Below, one piece after another: positions 21,110 to 31,497 of a DNA stretch of 64,000 nt. The translations under genes were made by a program, and so were the position numbers. This DNA is from Kingdonia uniflora (Eukaryota > Streptophyta > Magnoliopsida > Ranunculales > Circaeasteraceae). The stretch spans positions 3,472,001 to 3,536,000 of the forward strand of contig JACGCM010000440.1 of the NCBI GenBank assembly GCA_014058105.1. The letters run 5' to 3'. Positions within the stretch are counted from its first letter, which is position 1, and each line of letters opens with the position of its first letter. Under the pieces are notes generated by a model, which saw only the letters and a list, made by a program, of their open reading frames with translations, did not search any database and was not told the origin of the DNA.

Positions 21110-21956
21110 TTGGGAACCTTAAATATCATGTTTTTATCCAAAGAAAGTTTTTTCCAGATAATTTCATTAAAATTTTCTTTTATGATAATTAAATAAGTGG
21201 AAAAATTCCCTTCCTGTTCATGAACTTCATATAATTCTATTTCTAGATCTATATTGTCATCATTAGAAATATTAAATTCAGTCTCTAGTTCTATTTTTGG
21301 TCATTATGATTTCTTAATGAAATCTGGTGCAATCAAGCACTTGGAACTGAGCCAAAACCATGGTTCCTCTCTGTCTCACCGTTATACATCCTTGGATCTT
21401 CAGAACCTTTGACACCCAAAACCATGGAACTTTTCTTATTCTACTTTGGTCTTGATGTGTGTGCATGTAGTGAATACATGGGTTCTTTCTAATATGAGGT
21501 TTATTGACCCCCCTTAGTCTCGCATCAGTGGACTCTAGATGTAGGGTTTGACGTCTCTTATCTTGATGAGATATGCAATTAAGCACTAAGTTATGTCGAC
21601 TCTAGGATCTTATCTGTCTTTATGATAAAAATAATGCTATGATAATATAGAAACAACAAATAATAGCGGAACACAAAGTTGATAATAATATGATAGCAAG
21701 TAATATCATATAGTAGCCTAAGAACTTACAAAGCTTTTGGTAAAAACTCTTGTGTGCTCAGAGCTTTAAGCATGGTTTCCAAAGATAATGGTTTTTGTTT
21801 AAGGGGAGGGGATAATGAACAACAAAAAGGTTTATCCGTCTCCTTAAATAACAAGTCTCTCGCAGTTTTATCCACGTGTAGTCCTTTAGATGGTTGGGTA
21901 ATCTTTGCGTTTGCTTTTGATCTTTCTTTGTGAAAGATAAGAATAACAAGACTCAA
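21110..21956 (-). pseudogene. 5' coding region of the pararetrovirus-like fragment, degraded
   Basis: Short minus-strand frames (21726-21956, 21314-21586, and an acidic stretch at 21110-21300) follow the primer site and a leader of about 290 bases. None was matched to a known protein domain. Position alone suggests the start of the first ORF. Frames are broken by stops. Confidence 0.35.
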
Positions 21957-22250
21957 TTATTTCTTGATATTTGCCTTATGAATAGTAATTACTATTTACA
22001 AAATAAATAGTAATGACAAGTTTTCTTTCAATTAGTTTACTTTTGATCTTTTGTGTCGGCAGACCAAAGATAAGCATCGACTAAATCAGACTTGAGATAC
22101 TTCCAGTAGAAGCTGAATAATTGAAAAGAAAAAGTGTTTGTTCTTTTATACCTGAACTATCTGCCTCAGACCAGTGGATCGTGCTGCTACGGGGTTGCCG
22201 ATGACCTCCTGTCTGTGGCCTTAAGGTTAAGCACCGGGTAATCCGTACAG

Positions 22251-22264
22251 TGGCTCTGATACCA
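22251..22264 (-). promoter_or_regulatory. tRNA-Met primer binding site (pararetrovirus-like)
   Basis: On the minus strand the bases read TGGTATCAGAGCCA, complementary to the 3' end of plant initiator tRNA-Met and used by caulimovirids and Copia elements. It lies about 160 bases after the TATA box at 22421-22430. Confidence 0.8.
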
Positions 22265-22420
22265 TTTTCAAAAGATCTAAAAATTAAATTTATAACTATT
22301 TTTTAGTATTGTTTGAAGAACTGAATTGGGGAATGAAGAACTTTTGTTTTGCTTTTAAATGAACTTTGAAGTACTTTTGCTTAAACACTCTCGCTCCCTA
22401 TTTTATTTCATTTGAGGCAC

Positions 22421-22430
22421 CTTATATAGC
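22421..22430 (-). promoter_or_regulatory. TATA box of the pararetrovirus-like promoter
   Basis: GCTATATAAG on the minus strand, followed by a leader and then the tRNA-Met primer site. The arrangement matches the 35S-type promoter of caulimovirids. A TGATGTCA word, possibly an as-1-like half site, occurs about 125 bases upstream. Confidence 0.6.
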
Positions 22431-22810
22431 TATCCTCACAACCAATATTTACATAGTGGGGACCCAACTTTACATAATGGAGGTCCAGTTGGACTCCATA
22501 CAACCACTCCTTAAAAAAGAAAAATAATATTTTTATGGTAAATGAGTGTTGACATCATATAATGCGTGACACCTGTATTTTGTTGGTGGTTGTTACATGG
22601 GTATGGACCCATTTTTGTGTTGGTATGATCTTGTAGTTCTTCAAAATAAATCATCTATTAAAATTCTTCATTAGGGTAGGGTCATTCAAATAGATGGTCA
22701 ACTTATTTTCTTGTACAATAAGGACATTGGTGGTCCTTCTTAGCTTGTCATCTGGCTTCTTTGTAGAAAGCTTTCTTGGTGGTTTCTGAGACATCCAATC
22801 CTCCTTTGTT

Positions 22811-24100
22811 GAAAGTCTACTCAAAATTCATTAGTTTCTGTGTGTCTTCCCTGCTGATGTGTGAGGGGAATCTACTTGTGATAATAATTTTTGGGGTTTG
22901 GTAATTTATTTTTACCCCACTTTCCCAATTAATTTTTTGGATCTCAAAAAGGATCTGGCTGAGCATCATTGCTCTCCCTTTATGGAGGTATTCTACTTGT
23001 GCTTTCTTTGGATGCAAAGCTAAAAGTCTCGGCTCTTCTCGTTCATTTGATGCCAAACCCATCTTGATAAAGTGATATGGGGTTATATCCCCTTTGTCAT
23101 TATTCTAGTCAGTGATTGAACTGTGGAATATGAGGAAGATAGGTTTATCCTTAGCTTTAATTTTCTTGCGAAAATTCATTATTACTTTCTTAAAATTATC
23201 CGGGAAGAATTTTAATTCTAAGAGATTGCTGGATGGGTAACAACAATTAATTAATCCACATATGAATAATTGATAGACCATTTTTGGGTCAGCATTACAA
23301 CAAATGTTGAATTTGTGTCTTGTTATTGGTCTGTTAATAGAATAAATTCCTAACAAGTCCAAGTCTTGGCCCTTGTCTTGTCTTTCCTTGTTGGATCAAT
23401 AGTATCATATTTATGAGGTTATGGTTCCTATTTCGTAGTTGACCTCACTCGGTGTCGTGATGTCTGGATTTATTGTTTCAGGTACTGGGTCTGTTGGAAA
23501 GCTAAACCTGTTAGGTTTTTCTTGTATTTTGGGGGCTAGGATGGCTAGCTTTTCAGGATTAATTGTTTTGGTGACATTATCAGCCCATCTGACAATATCG
23601 GCCCATTTCTTGCTAGTAAACCTATCGATTAAATTTACTGGTTTTATGGGTTCTTTTTGCAGAAGTGCTGGAGGGGCTAAAGCTTCACCTTTTTTCCGGT
23701 TGTATGATACATTTTATTCCAATCACTCTTATGCTGGTTTCGACCTAGGATGTGTAGATCCTTGCATTGTTAGTGTTAAGAATAACATAATATCTTGGGG
23801 CCTTAATGCCTCCTGATGTCTATGAAGACTGGTTTGAGTCGGGCGACTTCTCATTACATCCTGTTTTTGGGATCGTAAGGCCTCCTATTATTTGTGAAGA
23901 CTGCTTTGAGGTGTGCGAATCTTCATATCGTACCTAGTCGAATGACTTCTCATTACATCTTATCGAGGATCTGATATCATCTTTTGAGTTTTTACACTCT
24001 TGCAGAGGGTTTGAATCTCCTAATGAGCTACGATGCTCTGGGCTGTTTGAAATGTTGAACATTTCTTGGTAATATGATCCTCTCAGATCTTCTTCAGTAA
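22811..24100 (-). pseudogene. Second ORF of the pararetrovirus-like fragment
   Basis: A minus-strand coding region in several pieces. The longest open parts are 23105-23362 and 22817-23062, which are almost continuous, and a conserved-looking stretch at about 23420-23640 that starts with a K-W-x-D motif. After 22817 a broken frame continues with two closely spaced cysteines and a histidine, possibly a zinc finger. It lies between the RNase H end and the promoter. The function is not known to me. Stops and shifts break it in several places. Confidence 0.45.
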
Positions 24101-24140
24101 TTGAAGATGTAAGCTTTTACTTCTGTTTAAGCTAAAGGAT

Positions 24141-24376
24141 TTACATCCTTTTTCTCATCATTTGTAGTTCTAATTCTTGGATCTCATCATCCAAGTCTTG
24201 TTCCATTTTTGTATCTTTTTCTTCAAATGTTCCTAAAAACATGAGTATGGAGAGATTAGTTAATTCTCTGGTAAGAGCGTCTGCTAGGCAATTTTTTGTT
24301 TCTACAATATGTTCAACATCAAATTAATAATAATTGAACCATTGTTGCCAACGTAATAATCTACTAGTAATATTGA
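24141..24376 (-). pseudogene. RNase H C-terminal end of the pararetrovirus-like polyprotein
   Basis: Read from 24376 downwards, the frame has the RLLRWQ-W-F pattern followed by a D-x-E-x-I then N-x-L-A-D-x-L-T-R-E pattern. This is the last part of the RNase H domain in Caulimoviridae polyproteins, where the final Asp is catalytic. It ends with an acidic tail and a stop at 24141-24143. One in-frame stop is present near 24322. The 5' remainder of the polyprotein is cut off near the MULE. Confidence 0.75.
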
Positions 24377-24440
24377 TGCTCTAATGGAAGTAAAAGCTTA
24401 AGTATGCGATGACAATAAAAAAATCTCCTAATATAAGCTG

Positions 24441-24565
24441 GAGTTAATTATCGAGTTTTTTAGACTTATATCCCTCCATTTAGCAGAAAAGCAGCTATAG
24501 TCTTTTTTTTTCAATTTGACTCTGGTCAACTCACGTTGACTCACCTTGACTTACGTTGACTCACG
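24441..24565 (+). repeat. MULE left terminal inverted repeat
   Basis: Inverse match to 29905-30040. The inner part contains a short array of the word TTGACTCACGT and variants (24520-24572), probably transposase binding sites. Confidence 0.82.
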
Positions 24566-24716
24566 TTGACTAATTCAACAAATATTAATGAAAAATTTTC
24601 CCTTTTACAATTTAAAATTTTTTTTTAAAAAAAACTACACCTCGAGATACTCACCTGCAGCTATCGGACGATGCACAAGAGTCGACCGTTGGTCGTCGTT
24701 ACAGCCAAAACCAGTC

Positions 24717-24812
24717 CTCTCTCTCTCCCTCTCTCCAATCTGAGCTTCCCTCTCTCCCTCTCTCCAATCTAAGCTTCCCTCTCTCCATTAATCAATTCTC
24801 TTCCTCTCCAAT
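24717..24812. repeat. CT-rich tandem repeat in the leader of the zinc-finger gene
   Basis: CTCTCTCCAATCT(G/A)AGCTTC recurs three times with a spacing of about 34 bases, within pyrimidine-rich DNA. Such sequence is common in plant 5' untranslated regions. It precedes the ATG at 24893. Confidence 0.6.
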
Positions 24813-24892
24813 CTCAGTTTCAACAAGGTTTTCTTCTTCCTCTCCAATCTCTGAGGTGGTTCTGTAACCTTAAAAAACAAATGTAATTTAGC

Positions 24893-25620
24893 CATGGGAG
24901 GTGGTTCTGAAACACAAATAAAAGCAATTTACCACTACTACAAGCTTTGTTACTGTATTAATTGCAAAAATAAATCTTTTAGTCTATGAATCAAATTTCT
25001 GAGAGAAAGGACTAAAGCCTATCTTGTTTACAAACAGAGGGACTTAAGTCTAATATATTTATCCTGTTTCCAAATTGCAGTGCGTAATATGTTACCTTGA
25101 AGGCCACTCCCCTGACTGTTACCCTTGGCTATGCACCAAATACAGGCTTTCTCATTGTGATGGCATTAGGAAGCTTATGACTTCATACACAATAAAGAAC
25201 TACAACAAAAAATATCTCAAGTGTCAACACTCAAAATGCACTGAATTTCAGTGGTTATCTGATGCAAATGTTCAATTTGGAAGTTCTGTTGGGACCTCCT
25301 CTAGAAGTGGGTGCTTTGGGTGTGGTGGTTCATCTCATTGGATTAGAGATTGCCCTTGGAAAGAATCCAAATGTGAAGTACAAGGTTGTGTTGGGACAAG
25401 GATGCTCAAAACTTCTAGGCAAGATCATAGTTATGGGCAGAAGTATTTGAAATGTTTTACTTGTGGCAATTTCTAGTGGTTGAAGGCTACTTTAGAGGAT
25501 TTCAAGGAAGCCAAGAATTAAAAGCTTAATGTGAAGGTCACTGTGGAGATGGGGCTAGATGAATTCATTAAGGAGTTTAAAATAAAAGCAACTATGTAAA
25601 AGAGATGTATTTGAAAGCAT
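24893..25620 (+). pseudogene. GRF-CCHC-GRF zinc-finger protein gene carried by the MULE
   Basis: A candidate first exon starts at 24893 (MGGGSETQIKAIY). The main exon follows a TTGCAG acceptor at 25080 and is open to 25476. It holds three metal-binding modules: a GRF-type finger with YLKCQHSKCTEFQWLSDA (residues about 45-65), a CX2CX4HX4C knuckle CFGCGGSSHWIRDC (about 93-106), and a second GRF-like finger VGTRMLKTS with GQKYLKCFTCGNF (about 112-133). A TAG replaces the codon before the final W-L of the second finger, and a second stop follows at about 25519. GRF fingers bind single-stranded nucleic acid. The gene runs towards the transposase gene, as mudrB does in MuDR, but it is not related to mudrB as far as I can see. 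Confidence 0.65.
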
Positions 25621-25699
25621 GAATGTAATGATTAGAAAACAAGAATGCATGCCTTCTTATGTAGTATACCTCATTCTGCCTTCTTTTTATGTCATAAGA

Positions 25700-26070
25700 A
25701 TTCCAGTATTCCAGCATTCAAGATACAGCATTTCAGAGAGCATCACATATAAAGACAGTTTCAGATACAACATTTCAAATACAAGAATATCACTTACAGC
25801 ATTTCAGATACAGCATCACATATTTCTTATAACATTATAGTTTCACATATAAAGACAGTTTCACATATAGAGACAGTTTCACAATTACAATTTCACATAC
25901 AGTTTTAGATACAGCATCAAATATCCAGTTCACAATTACATACAAAGACAGTTTTACATGCAATTTCAGATATAGCATCATATATAAGAATAATAGGCAA
26001 TTTCACAGTACATACAACATCACATATAATTAATAGACATCAACAAAGCCATCACATATAGGAATAATAT
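25700..26070. repeat. Imperfect minisatellite between the two MULE genes
   Basis: Degenerate repeats of words such as TTCAGATACAGCATCACATA and AAAGACAGTTTCACATATA fill this part. It separates the ends of two convergent genes, so it probably covers both 3' untranslated regions. Confidence 0.6.
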
Positions 26071-26559
26071 AAGACAGTCAAACCATTACACATTGTTAAT
26101 AACAAACTGCAACACAAAAACTGTAACACATACATTGTTTCACATTGCTTCACAAGAACTGCCAATGCATTTTTTCACATTTACAAACTGTAACACAAAC
26201 ATTGTTTTAACAGATCCCATTGTTTCAAAGCCTCCAGTTTTGCCTAGGTGGCTTGAAGGCTTTCTTATAAAGTTTTGCTGGAGCATCTGTCCTTGGAGGC
26301 ATGGGTGGTATTACTAGTGGTGGCCTCTCTTATGATTGTGGAGCTTCTACAGGGACTGAGTTACTCAACCATTCATCTACAAACCTTTGGTGACTTGTTT
26401 GCATAGCTCTTCCCTCCCTCTACCAGCATTGGATGAACTTGCAGCACCTTCACTACTTCCCCAACCTCTACCAGCATTGGATGACTTTCCACTTCTTATT
26501 TGTACTCCTCCGGCATTGAATGCCCTCCTACTTCTTGTTTGTACTTATCCAACTGTGGG

Positions 26560-26830
26560 TATTGATGTACTTATTCCCCTCCCTCTGCCAGCATTGGATT
26601 CCCTCCCACTACTACCCCTTCCTCCAGCTATAGGTGTTGTTTGTACTCCTCCAGCTATGGGTGTTGATGTACTTCTTCCCCTCCCTCTGCCAGCATTTAA
26701 TGCCCTCCCACTGCTACCCCTTCCTCTAGCTATGGGTGTTGTTTGTACTCCTCCAGCTATGGGTGTTGATGCACTTCTTCCCCTCCCTCTACCAGCATTG
26801 GATGCCCTCCCACTGCTTTGTACTCCTCCA
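26560..26830 (-). repeat. 102-bp tandem repeat encoding a Gly/Arg-rich 34-residue unit
   Basis: CCCTCT(G/A)CCAGCATT begins at 26581, 26683 and 26785, exactly 102 bases apart. On the minus strand each unit reads roughly NAGRGRGRSTSTPIAGGVQ followed by a second half TTPIAGGRGSSGR. Because 102 is divisible by three, the repeat keeps the transposase frame. RGG-like tails often bind RNA or DNA. Confidence 0.85.
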
Positions 26831-27219
26831 GCTATGGGTGTTGTTTATAGTTGAGTAATATCTGATTACTATGACTGACTGAAATATGCTTTGGTTGACT
26901 TTTTTGATGGTCTTCCCCTTGCTTTAGGTGCAGGTGCACTTTGAATTTGGATAGGCTCACCTTTGCAGGTTTTTTTATTGTGGCCAAAAGCACCACATTT
27001 CCCACATTTTTTTGTACTTTATTCACTTTATCATCCCTGATTCTCTCCTTTCTAGGTCTTCCCCTCCCTCTCTGCAATGGTGGTGGATCAACCACATAAG
27101 GTGGCTACATAACAATAACAAATTAACATAATATAATTAGAAGCAACAAAAAGAACAGTGTGTGTGTATACATTAAAAGAACATTAAGAGACTGTAACTT
27201 AGGCAGTAAAAGTAAAATA

Positions 27220-27400
27220 CCAGTGTATTTCATACTTAGGCAGTGAAAGTATAATACCACTGGATGTATAATACCAGTGTGTTTCATACTATATGTGGAT
27301 GTATAATACCACTATATGTGGATGTATAATACCAATGAATTTTAACTTACAGAGCCCCAGTGTGTTTCATCAGATACTGGATGTATAATACCACTATATG
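27220..27400. repeat. Minisatellite in a transposase intron
   Basis: GGATGTATAATACCA and CACTATATGTGGATGTATAA recur at least five times between exons 2 and 3 of the transposase gene. No function seen. Confidence 0.7.
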
Positions 27401-29904
27401 TAACCACATATGAAGCAACAAAGTGATATGGTGAAAAATAACTGTAAGGAAATCAAATGAAAATGCATGAGACAGTGAAATCAAATGAAAAAAAGTAATA
27501 AATAAATTAGGCAAATATATTTTTTACCTTTTCAATGCTTGCCTCCTTGGGATTAATACACTTGCAGCATGGATACAAGGCATTCCTGTCAATTACCACT
27601 CAATGTATTGGCAAGTTCTCTTTTCCAGGTTTAGTGCCCACCTTTCCCCAGTACTAGAGATTGAAACCCATTCATTCTTATCACCTCCTTCCATCTCATA
27701 CTCCTCATAATGTGCCATTAAATACTCAAGATGTTTAACTGTTCTTGGTACCAAACCACCTTGATCCCATGACTCTGCTTTGGTTCTTCTATCAAACATT
27801 AGTTTTATAAGCATCAAACTTAGTCTCTCAAATGCTTTGGTTAGTGGTTTATCTCTGATCTTTATGATCCACCAATTGAAGGACTCACTAAAATTATTGG
27901 TTATACGTTCACATTTTGAAGTACAATCAAAATGAGATCTACACCAATGCTCATATGGTTCTTTCTTCAAGTAGTCTTTTGCCCCAGGGATGTCAATGCC
28001 AAGGTGATTTAGAAACTCTTGTTTTTCAATCTGCCTAAAAGCTCTTGCAGCTCCCCATGACAGTCTTTCTAAGTGTGCTCCCTTGTGGTATTTTTTCATG
28101 TTTTTAAACATGTGTCTGAAACAAAACCTATGATTTGCATCTGGAAAAATCTCTGCCACTGAATCAATAATCCCCTTCTGCCTATCAGAGATAAAGGTCA
28201 ATTTTCCTGGGTGTGCAGATAAGTAAGGTTCTACCTTAGTAAGAAAATCAGTCCAACTGTCTTTACATTCAGTTCTGCACATGTACACTCCAATTGGGAA
28301 CAAGCCATTGTTGGCATCAAGACTAAGTATAGATAGGCAAACCCCTCCATATTTCCCTTTTAAAAAACAACCATCAAGCCCCAATATAGGTCTACACCCC
28401 TTAACAAAGCCATTCAAAGATGCCCTGAAAGCCACAAGAGTACCAGTTCATTGCAGTATGTCATCTTGTCTCCAGGTTCTAGTTTTTCTCCCAGGATTGG
28501 ATTTCAAAATCTCCACACACAATGAAGGTAACTCATTGTAACCCTGAACATAAGACCCTACTATACTCTCTATGCAGATTTGTCTTGCATTCCAAGCAGT
28601 CCAGTAACTAATCTCAGTACCAAACTTTGTCTTCATTCAGGTCTTAATTGCCTTGGGAGTCATTGCCCTAACATCTCTAACCAATGCTTTAACTTCTCTA
28701 GCAACCCATGGTGCATTACACAAGGTATTTTCTGCCCCTAGCCTTCCTTCACAAGAATGCTGAAAGTTACCATGTCTAAAACCATAGTGTGCCCATCATT
28801 ATTTCTTGATATAAATACCAACCACTCATAGTTTTCCTCTGAACACTTAAACCTCAGTCTAGCAAGGTCATTCCTGATGGATATATATGTAAAATGGTTT
28901 ACAATTCCAAACCTTCTCATATGTTCTCTAGCTTCATATACAGCTGCCCATTGCATCCCTGCATTAAGATGTTTGAAACCAACTTCCAATGGTGTTTTCA
29001 CTCTATCATCCTCCTCTTTACTATAGATATCATCCAATTCCACATCAACACCTTCAAAATCATTGCCTCTTTCTAGCTCTTCAGCAGTAGGAACATAATC
29101 CTCATAATCAGATGAGTGGGTACTGTAATAACCATTCTCAGGCCCCAAACAATCAATCCCAACTTGGGCATACCAAATCCATCCCACATAATATCTCTTA
29201 TAAATTCCCCATAATTTACCCCCTCCCTACATAATATCCTAAGCTTAAAACTCTTCCCCCCTTTATAATCATTTTCAACCCAACCAGTAGGACTCATTTT
29301 AGCCCACATTCCCCCATAGTTAATAAAAATATCCCTCAAATCGTATATATGCCTGCAACACAGCAATTGAACATTGAACATATATATGCAATGTACAGTA
29401 TAAATTGTACATTGTATAGGACTATAATTAGTACTAATATCATACTAAAACCCTCAATTGAGTAACAAATATCCTAAATTTTGAAACCCCCAATTTAATT
29501 ACAAACCCTAAAGAAACCTAATTTCTAATAAACCCTAAAAAACATCTCAATTGAATATTGTAAGTATAAATTCATACCTTGGTTTGGGAATAGAGAGTCT
29601 CATTCTGGTTTCTTCCAAATCAGGTGGAGGGTAATCATCTACTGTATTATTAGGGACGGTGATAGGGCTGGAATCATCATCACCAACCTCATCTCCCAAT
29701 TGCATTTTCAAGCAATTCTTCGAGTTCTTCTTCTTCGCCACTATTCATCAAATTTATGAGTTTTGTTGTTTTCAAATTTTAGAGAGGAGCTGTTGTTTTC
29801 TGACGGGCTGAGGAAGAGAAGAGAAGAGAAGAGATCAGTTGCATAGTACGTGAGTTTAAAGGATAAGTTCGTCTTTACATCTTATCGTTAAACATATAAG
29901 TCAA

Positions 29905-30040
29905 CATGAGTCAGCATGAGTTGACCAGACTCAAATTGAAAAAAAAGGACTATAACTGCTTTTCTGCTAAATGGAAGGATATAAGTCAAATATTTATATA
30001 TATCAAAGGATATAAATCTAAAAAACTCGTTAGTTATCTC
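29905..30040 (-). repeat. MULE right terminal inverted repeat
   Basis: Inverse of 24441-24565 with a local insertion of about 33 bases containing TATATATATCAAAGGATATA. The terminal words CTCGTTAGTTATCTC match the inverse of GAGTTAATTATCGAG with four differences. Confidence 0.82.
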
Positions 30041-30394
30041 AATCTTCATCCTTGTTATGGCGATTACCCTCAAATTAGTTGCATTAGATTTTAGAAAATT
30101 TTCTAAATGTGAATTTAGTGTTACTCCGGTACTATCTAGAGCTCCATAAAAGGAAACAGAATTTCTACCATTATTTTTTATGTCAAATCTCTAACAAACT
30201 TATCTCTGTGATTTCTTTTGTTTTTGCAAAAAGTTTAGTAATATAAAGGGGAGAAAGGCTACATAAGGAGGAGAGGCTTGCTTCTTACAAACTAGTACAT
30301 GTCACTAGTGAGTGGGAAGAAACCCCTTACTATTTACATAAGTTAATACAGAAAAACAACTTGAACCGTCCAACTCAAGGTCTGGCCAGATTAA

Positions 30395-30690
30395 CGTTTT
30401 TTCCTGATTCGATAGTACTCCGTCCAATAATCTTTGATTTTCTCTAGATATTATGGTTTGTCGTTTGTCCATTCTTTTATCGGTTGTGTTGGGTTTGAGC
30501 CTCTCCGTTCAAGATGATATGCCAAAAAGTTGCATTCCCACTACACATGGCTAAACTGGATATTTAGAATAAGGGGAGTAATAAGGTTCCAAGTAGTTCT
30601 GAGTGCCCATGGGATTCTGTCCTTGGTGAAGGCTTCAATCGTCGCAGCTGAGTCTGAGACAACCTACAAATTCCACCACCCTTTTATGAC
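30395..30690 (-). mobile_element. LINE RNase H domain fragment
   Basis: Minus-strand translation gives SDSAATIEAFTKDRIPWALR and then FSHV-WECNFLAYHLAERG-type text with stops. Plant L1 elements and their relatives carry a C-terminal RNase H with D-S-(x)n-I, a P-W-x-L-R segment and a final H-x-x-R-(E)-x-N-x-x-A-(D) motif; this pattern fits. It is an isolated 3' piece: the reverse-transcriptase part is not upstream. Confidence 0.55.
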
Positions 30691-30699
30691 AGCTTTGAT

Positions 30700-31219
30700 T
30701 GTTTAACAATGTAAATTAAATATAAAAAAACATCGAGAAATGTTTTAAGAGGTGCCCAATTTGAGACTAATGGAACTAATCATGCCTCTAAAATCAAAAT
30801 TAAGAACTTCAATCATACACTAATTCTCATGTTTACAGCAAGGGTTACCAAAAAAAATTCATCTTTTAAGCTTATTTTTGTAATCAAAAGTGTAACCAAA
30901 TCGATCATTGAGCATAAATAACCCGGTTTTGGAGAAAATCTAGGATGTGCATTTAAGGGTTCCAGATGCGATTATTCAATCCCAGCAATAATACACTGAG
31001 CACAATTGTTCCCTTCTCGCTCATCGTCTCCGGTGATGTCGCTTCTAATGGTGTTCATTATCACCAATTCTGTAATTTGAAGAGTGAGAAATAGATCTTA
31101 CAATTTGGAGAGATAAAATTGAGTAGAGTTGATCCATCATTTTAATCTTTGCCCCTATCTCTTGTCTCTTTCGTACCTCTCTCCCAAAAGCCCTCCATTT
31201 ATGAATCCCTCGTAATTTC
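30700..31219. other. No gene seen
   Basis: AT-rich DNA with no supported reading frame. A stretch near 31010-31130 (CTCATCGTCTCCGGTGATGT) is less AT-rich than its surroundings and may be a host leftover. Confidence 0.35.
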
Positions 31220-31497
31220 CCATCGTAACACCCATAATTTATTTCACTTTACATTATGTCATTTTGGGAAGAAACGACTTGAATACTTGAGTTCACAAGT
31301 AAAGTGTTGACGTCATTTCAACAAATGACTTTAAATGATGACAAATACACGTATTTATGTCATGTTTTCCTAAAATAACTTTGTAGACCAGGCAAACACG
31401 TCAACGTACTGGAATGAAAGGCAAATAGGCCAATGATGTCATTATTCTAAAAAATGACATTAACTAAATGACGTTGTAACTCTTATTTGCTGTAGTA
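31220..31497 (-). mobile_element. CACTA-family terminal region or short non-autonomous copy
   Basis: Read on the minus strand from 31497: TACTACAGCAAATAAGAG, then AACGTCATTT, AATGTCATTTTTTAGAATAATGACATCA. This is colinear with the CACTA end at 61528 (CACTACAACAAAAACAACTT, ACGTCATTT, CACGTCATTTATTTGGGAAGTGACAT), including the spacing of the (A/T)TGACGT/ACGTCAT words. The first base of CACTA has mutated (C to T). An inward-facing GTCATTTTGGGAAG near 31270 suggests that the other end is close to 31220, which would make it a short deletion derivative of about 280 bp. The left boundary is weak. Confidence 0.5.

Larger units (their letters stand above)
21110..24376 (-). mobile_element. Endogenous pararetrovirus-like fragment (Caulimoviridae-related)
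   Basis: Read on the minus strand from 24376 downwards, the order is: the C-terminal end of a polyprotein RNase H, a second ORF, a TATA-type promoter, a tRNA-Met primer site and the beginning of the next coding region. This circular-genome order without LTRs is what an integrated caulimovirid shows. A separate unknown ORF after the RNase H is, as I recall, a feature of florendoviruses, so that genus is a guess. All frames contain stops or shifts and the copy is partial: the protease and RT region is not in this window. The right edge lies about 65 bp from the MULE. Confidence 0.7.
26225..29741 (-). pseudogene. MULE transposase (mudrA-type), degraded
   Basis: Exon 1 is 29741-29578 (MAKKKNSKNCLKMQLGDEV; donor GTATGA), exon 2 is 29352-27528 and exon 3 starts at 27104. 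Domains in order: MuDR DNA-binding region (LNAGMQWAAVYEAREHMRRF and NDLARLRFKC near 28990-28840); DDE core with GLDGCFLKGKYGG (first Asp), TFISDRQKGI (second Asp) and TNNFSESFNWW (Glu) in 28435-27593; SWIM finger (RTCQYIEW-stop-LTGMPCIHA); CX2CX4HX4C knuckle CGKCGAFGHNKKTC near 27000, reached after a -1/+1 slip in an A-run; then Gly/Arg-rich 34-residue repeats and a Pro-rich tail ending KPPRQNWRL. Damage: TAA for a Gln codon in the SWIM finger, three more Gln-type stops before the repeats and frameshifts near 29180, 28735 and 28435. Confidence 0.85.
24441..30040 (-). mobile_element. Mutator-like element (MULE) with long terminal inverted repeats
   Basis: The left end (24441-24560: GAG-TAA-TA-CGAGTTTTTTAGA, CCATTTAGCAGAAAAGCAG, TCAATTTGA-TCTGGTCAACTC) is the inverse of the right end (29905-30040). 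The right copy contains about 33 extra bases (around 29985-30020), apparently a local duplication of the TTATATCC region. Between them lie a MULE transposase gene on the minus strand and a convergent zinc-finger gene. No convincing 8-11-bp target duplication was found when I compared the bases outside the ends, so the exact outer boundaries may be off by some bases. Confidence 0.85.

Noticed and set aside
23439..23816. 125-codon hydrophobic frame on the plus strand
   Set aside because: Lies opposite the second ORF of the pararetrovirus-like fragment; the minus strand fits a coding pattern with motifs continuing on both sides.
26387..26854. 155-codon Pro/Leu-rich frame on the plus strand
   Set aside because: It is the complement of the Gly/Arg-rich 102-bp repeats of the minus-strand MULE transposase, which fit the transposase frame and domain order.
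24432..30050. 9-bp target duplication for the MULE
   Set aside because: Several alignments of the flanks (TATAAGCTG, CTCCTAATAT against AATCTTCAT, CATCCTTGTT) gave no convincing match; not reported as a feature.
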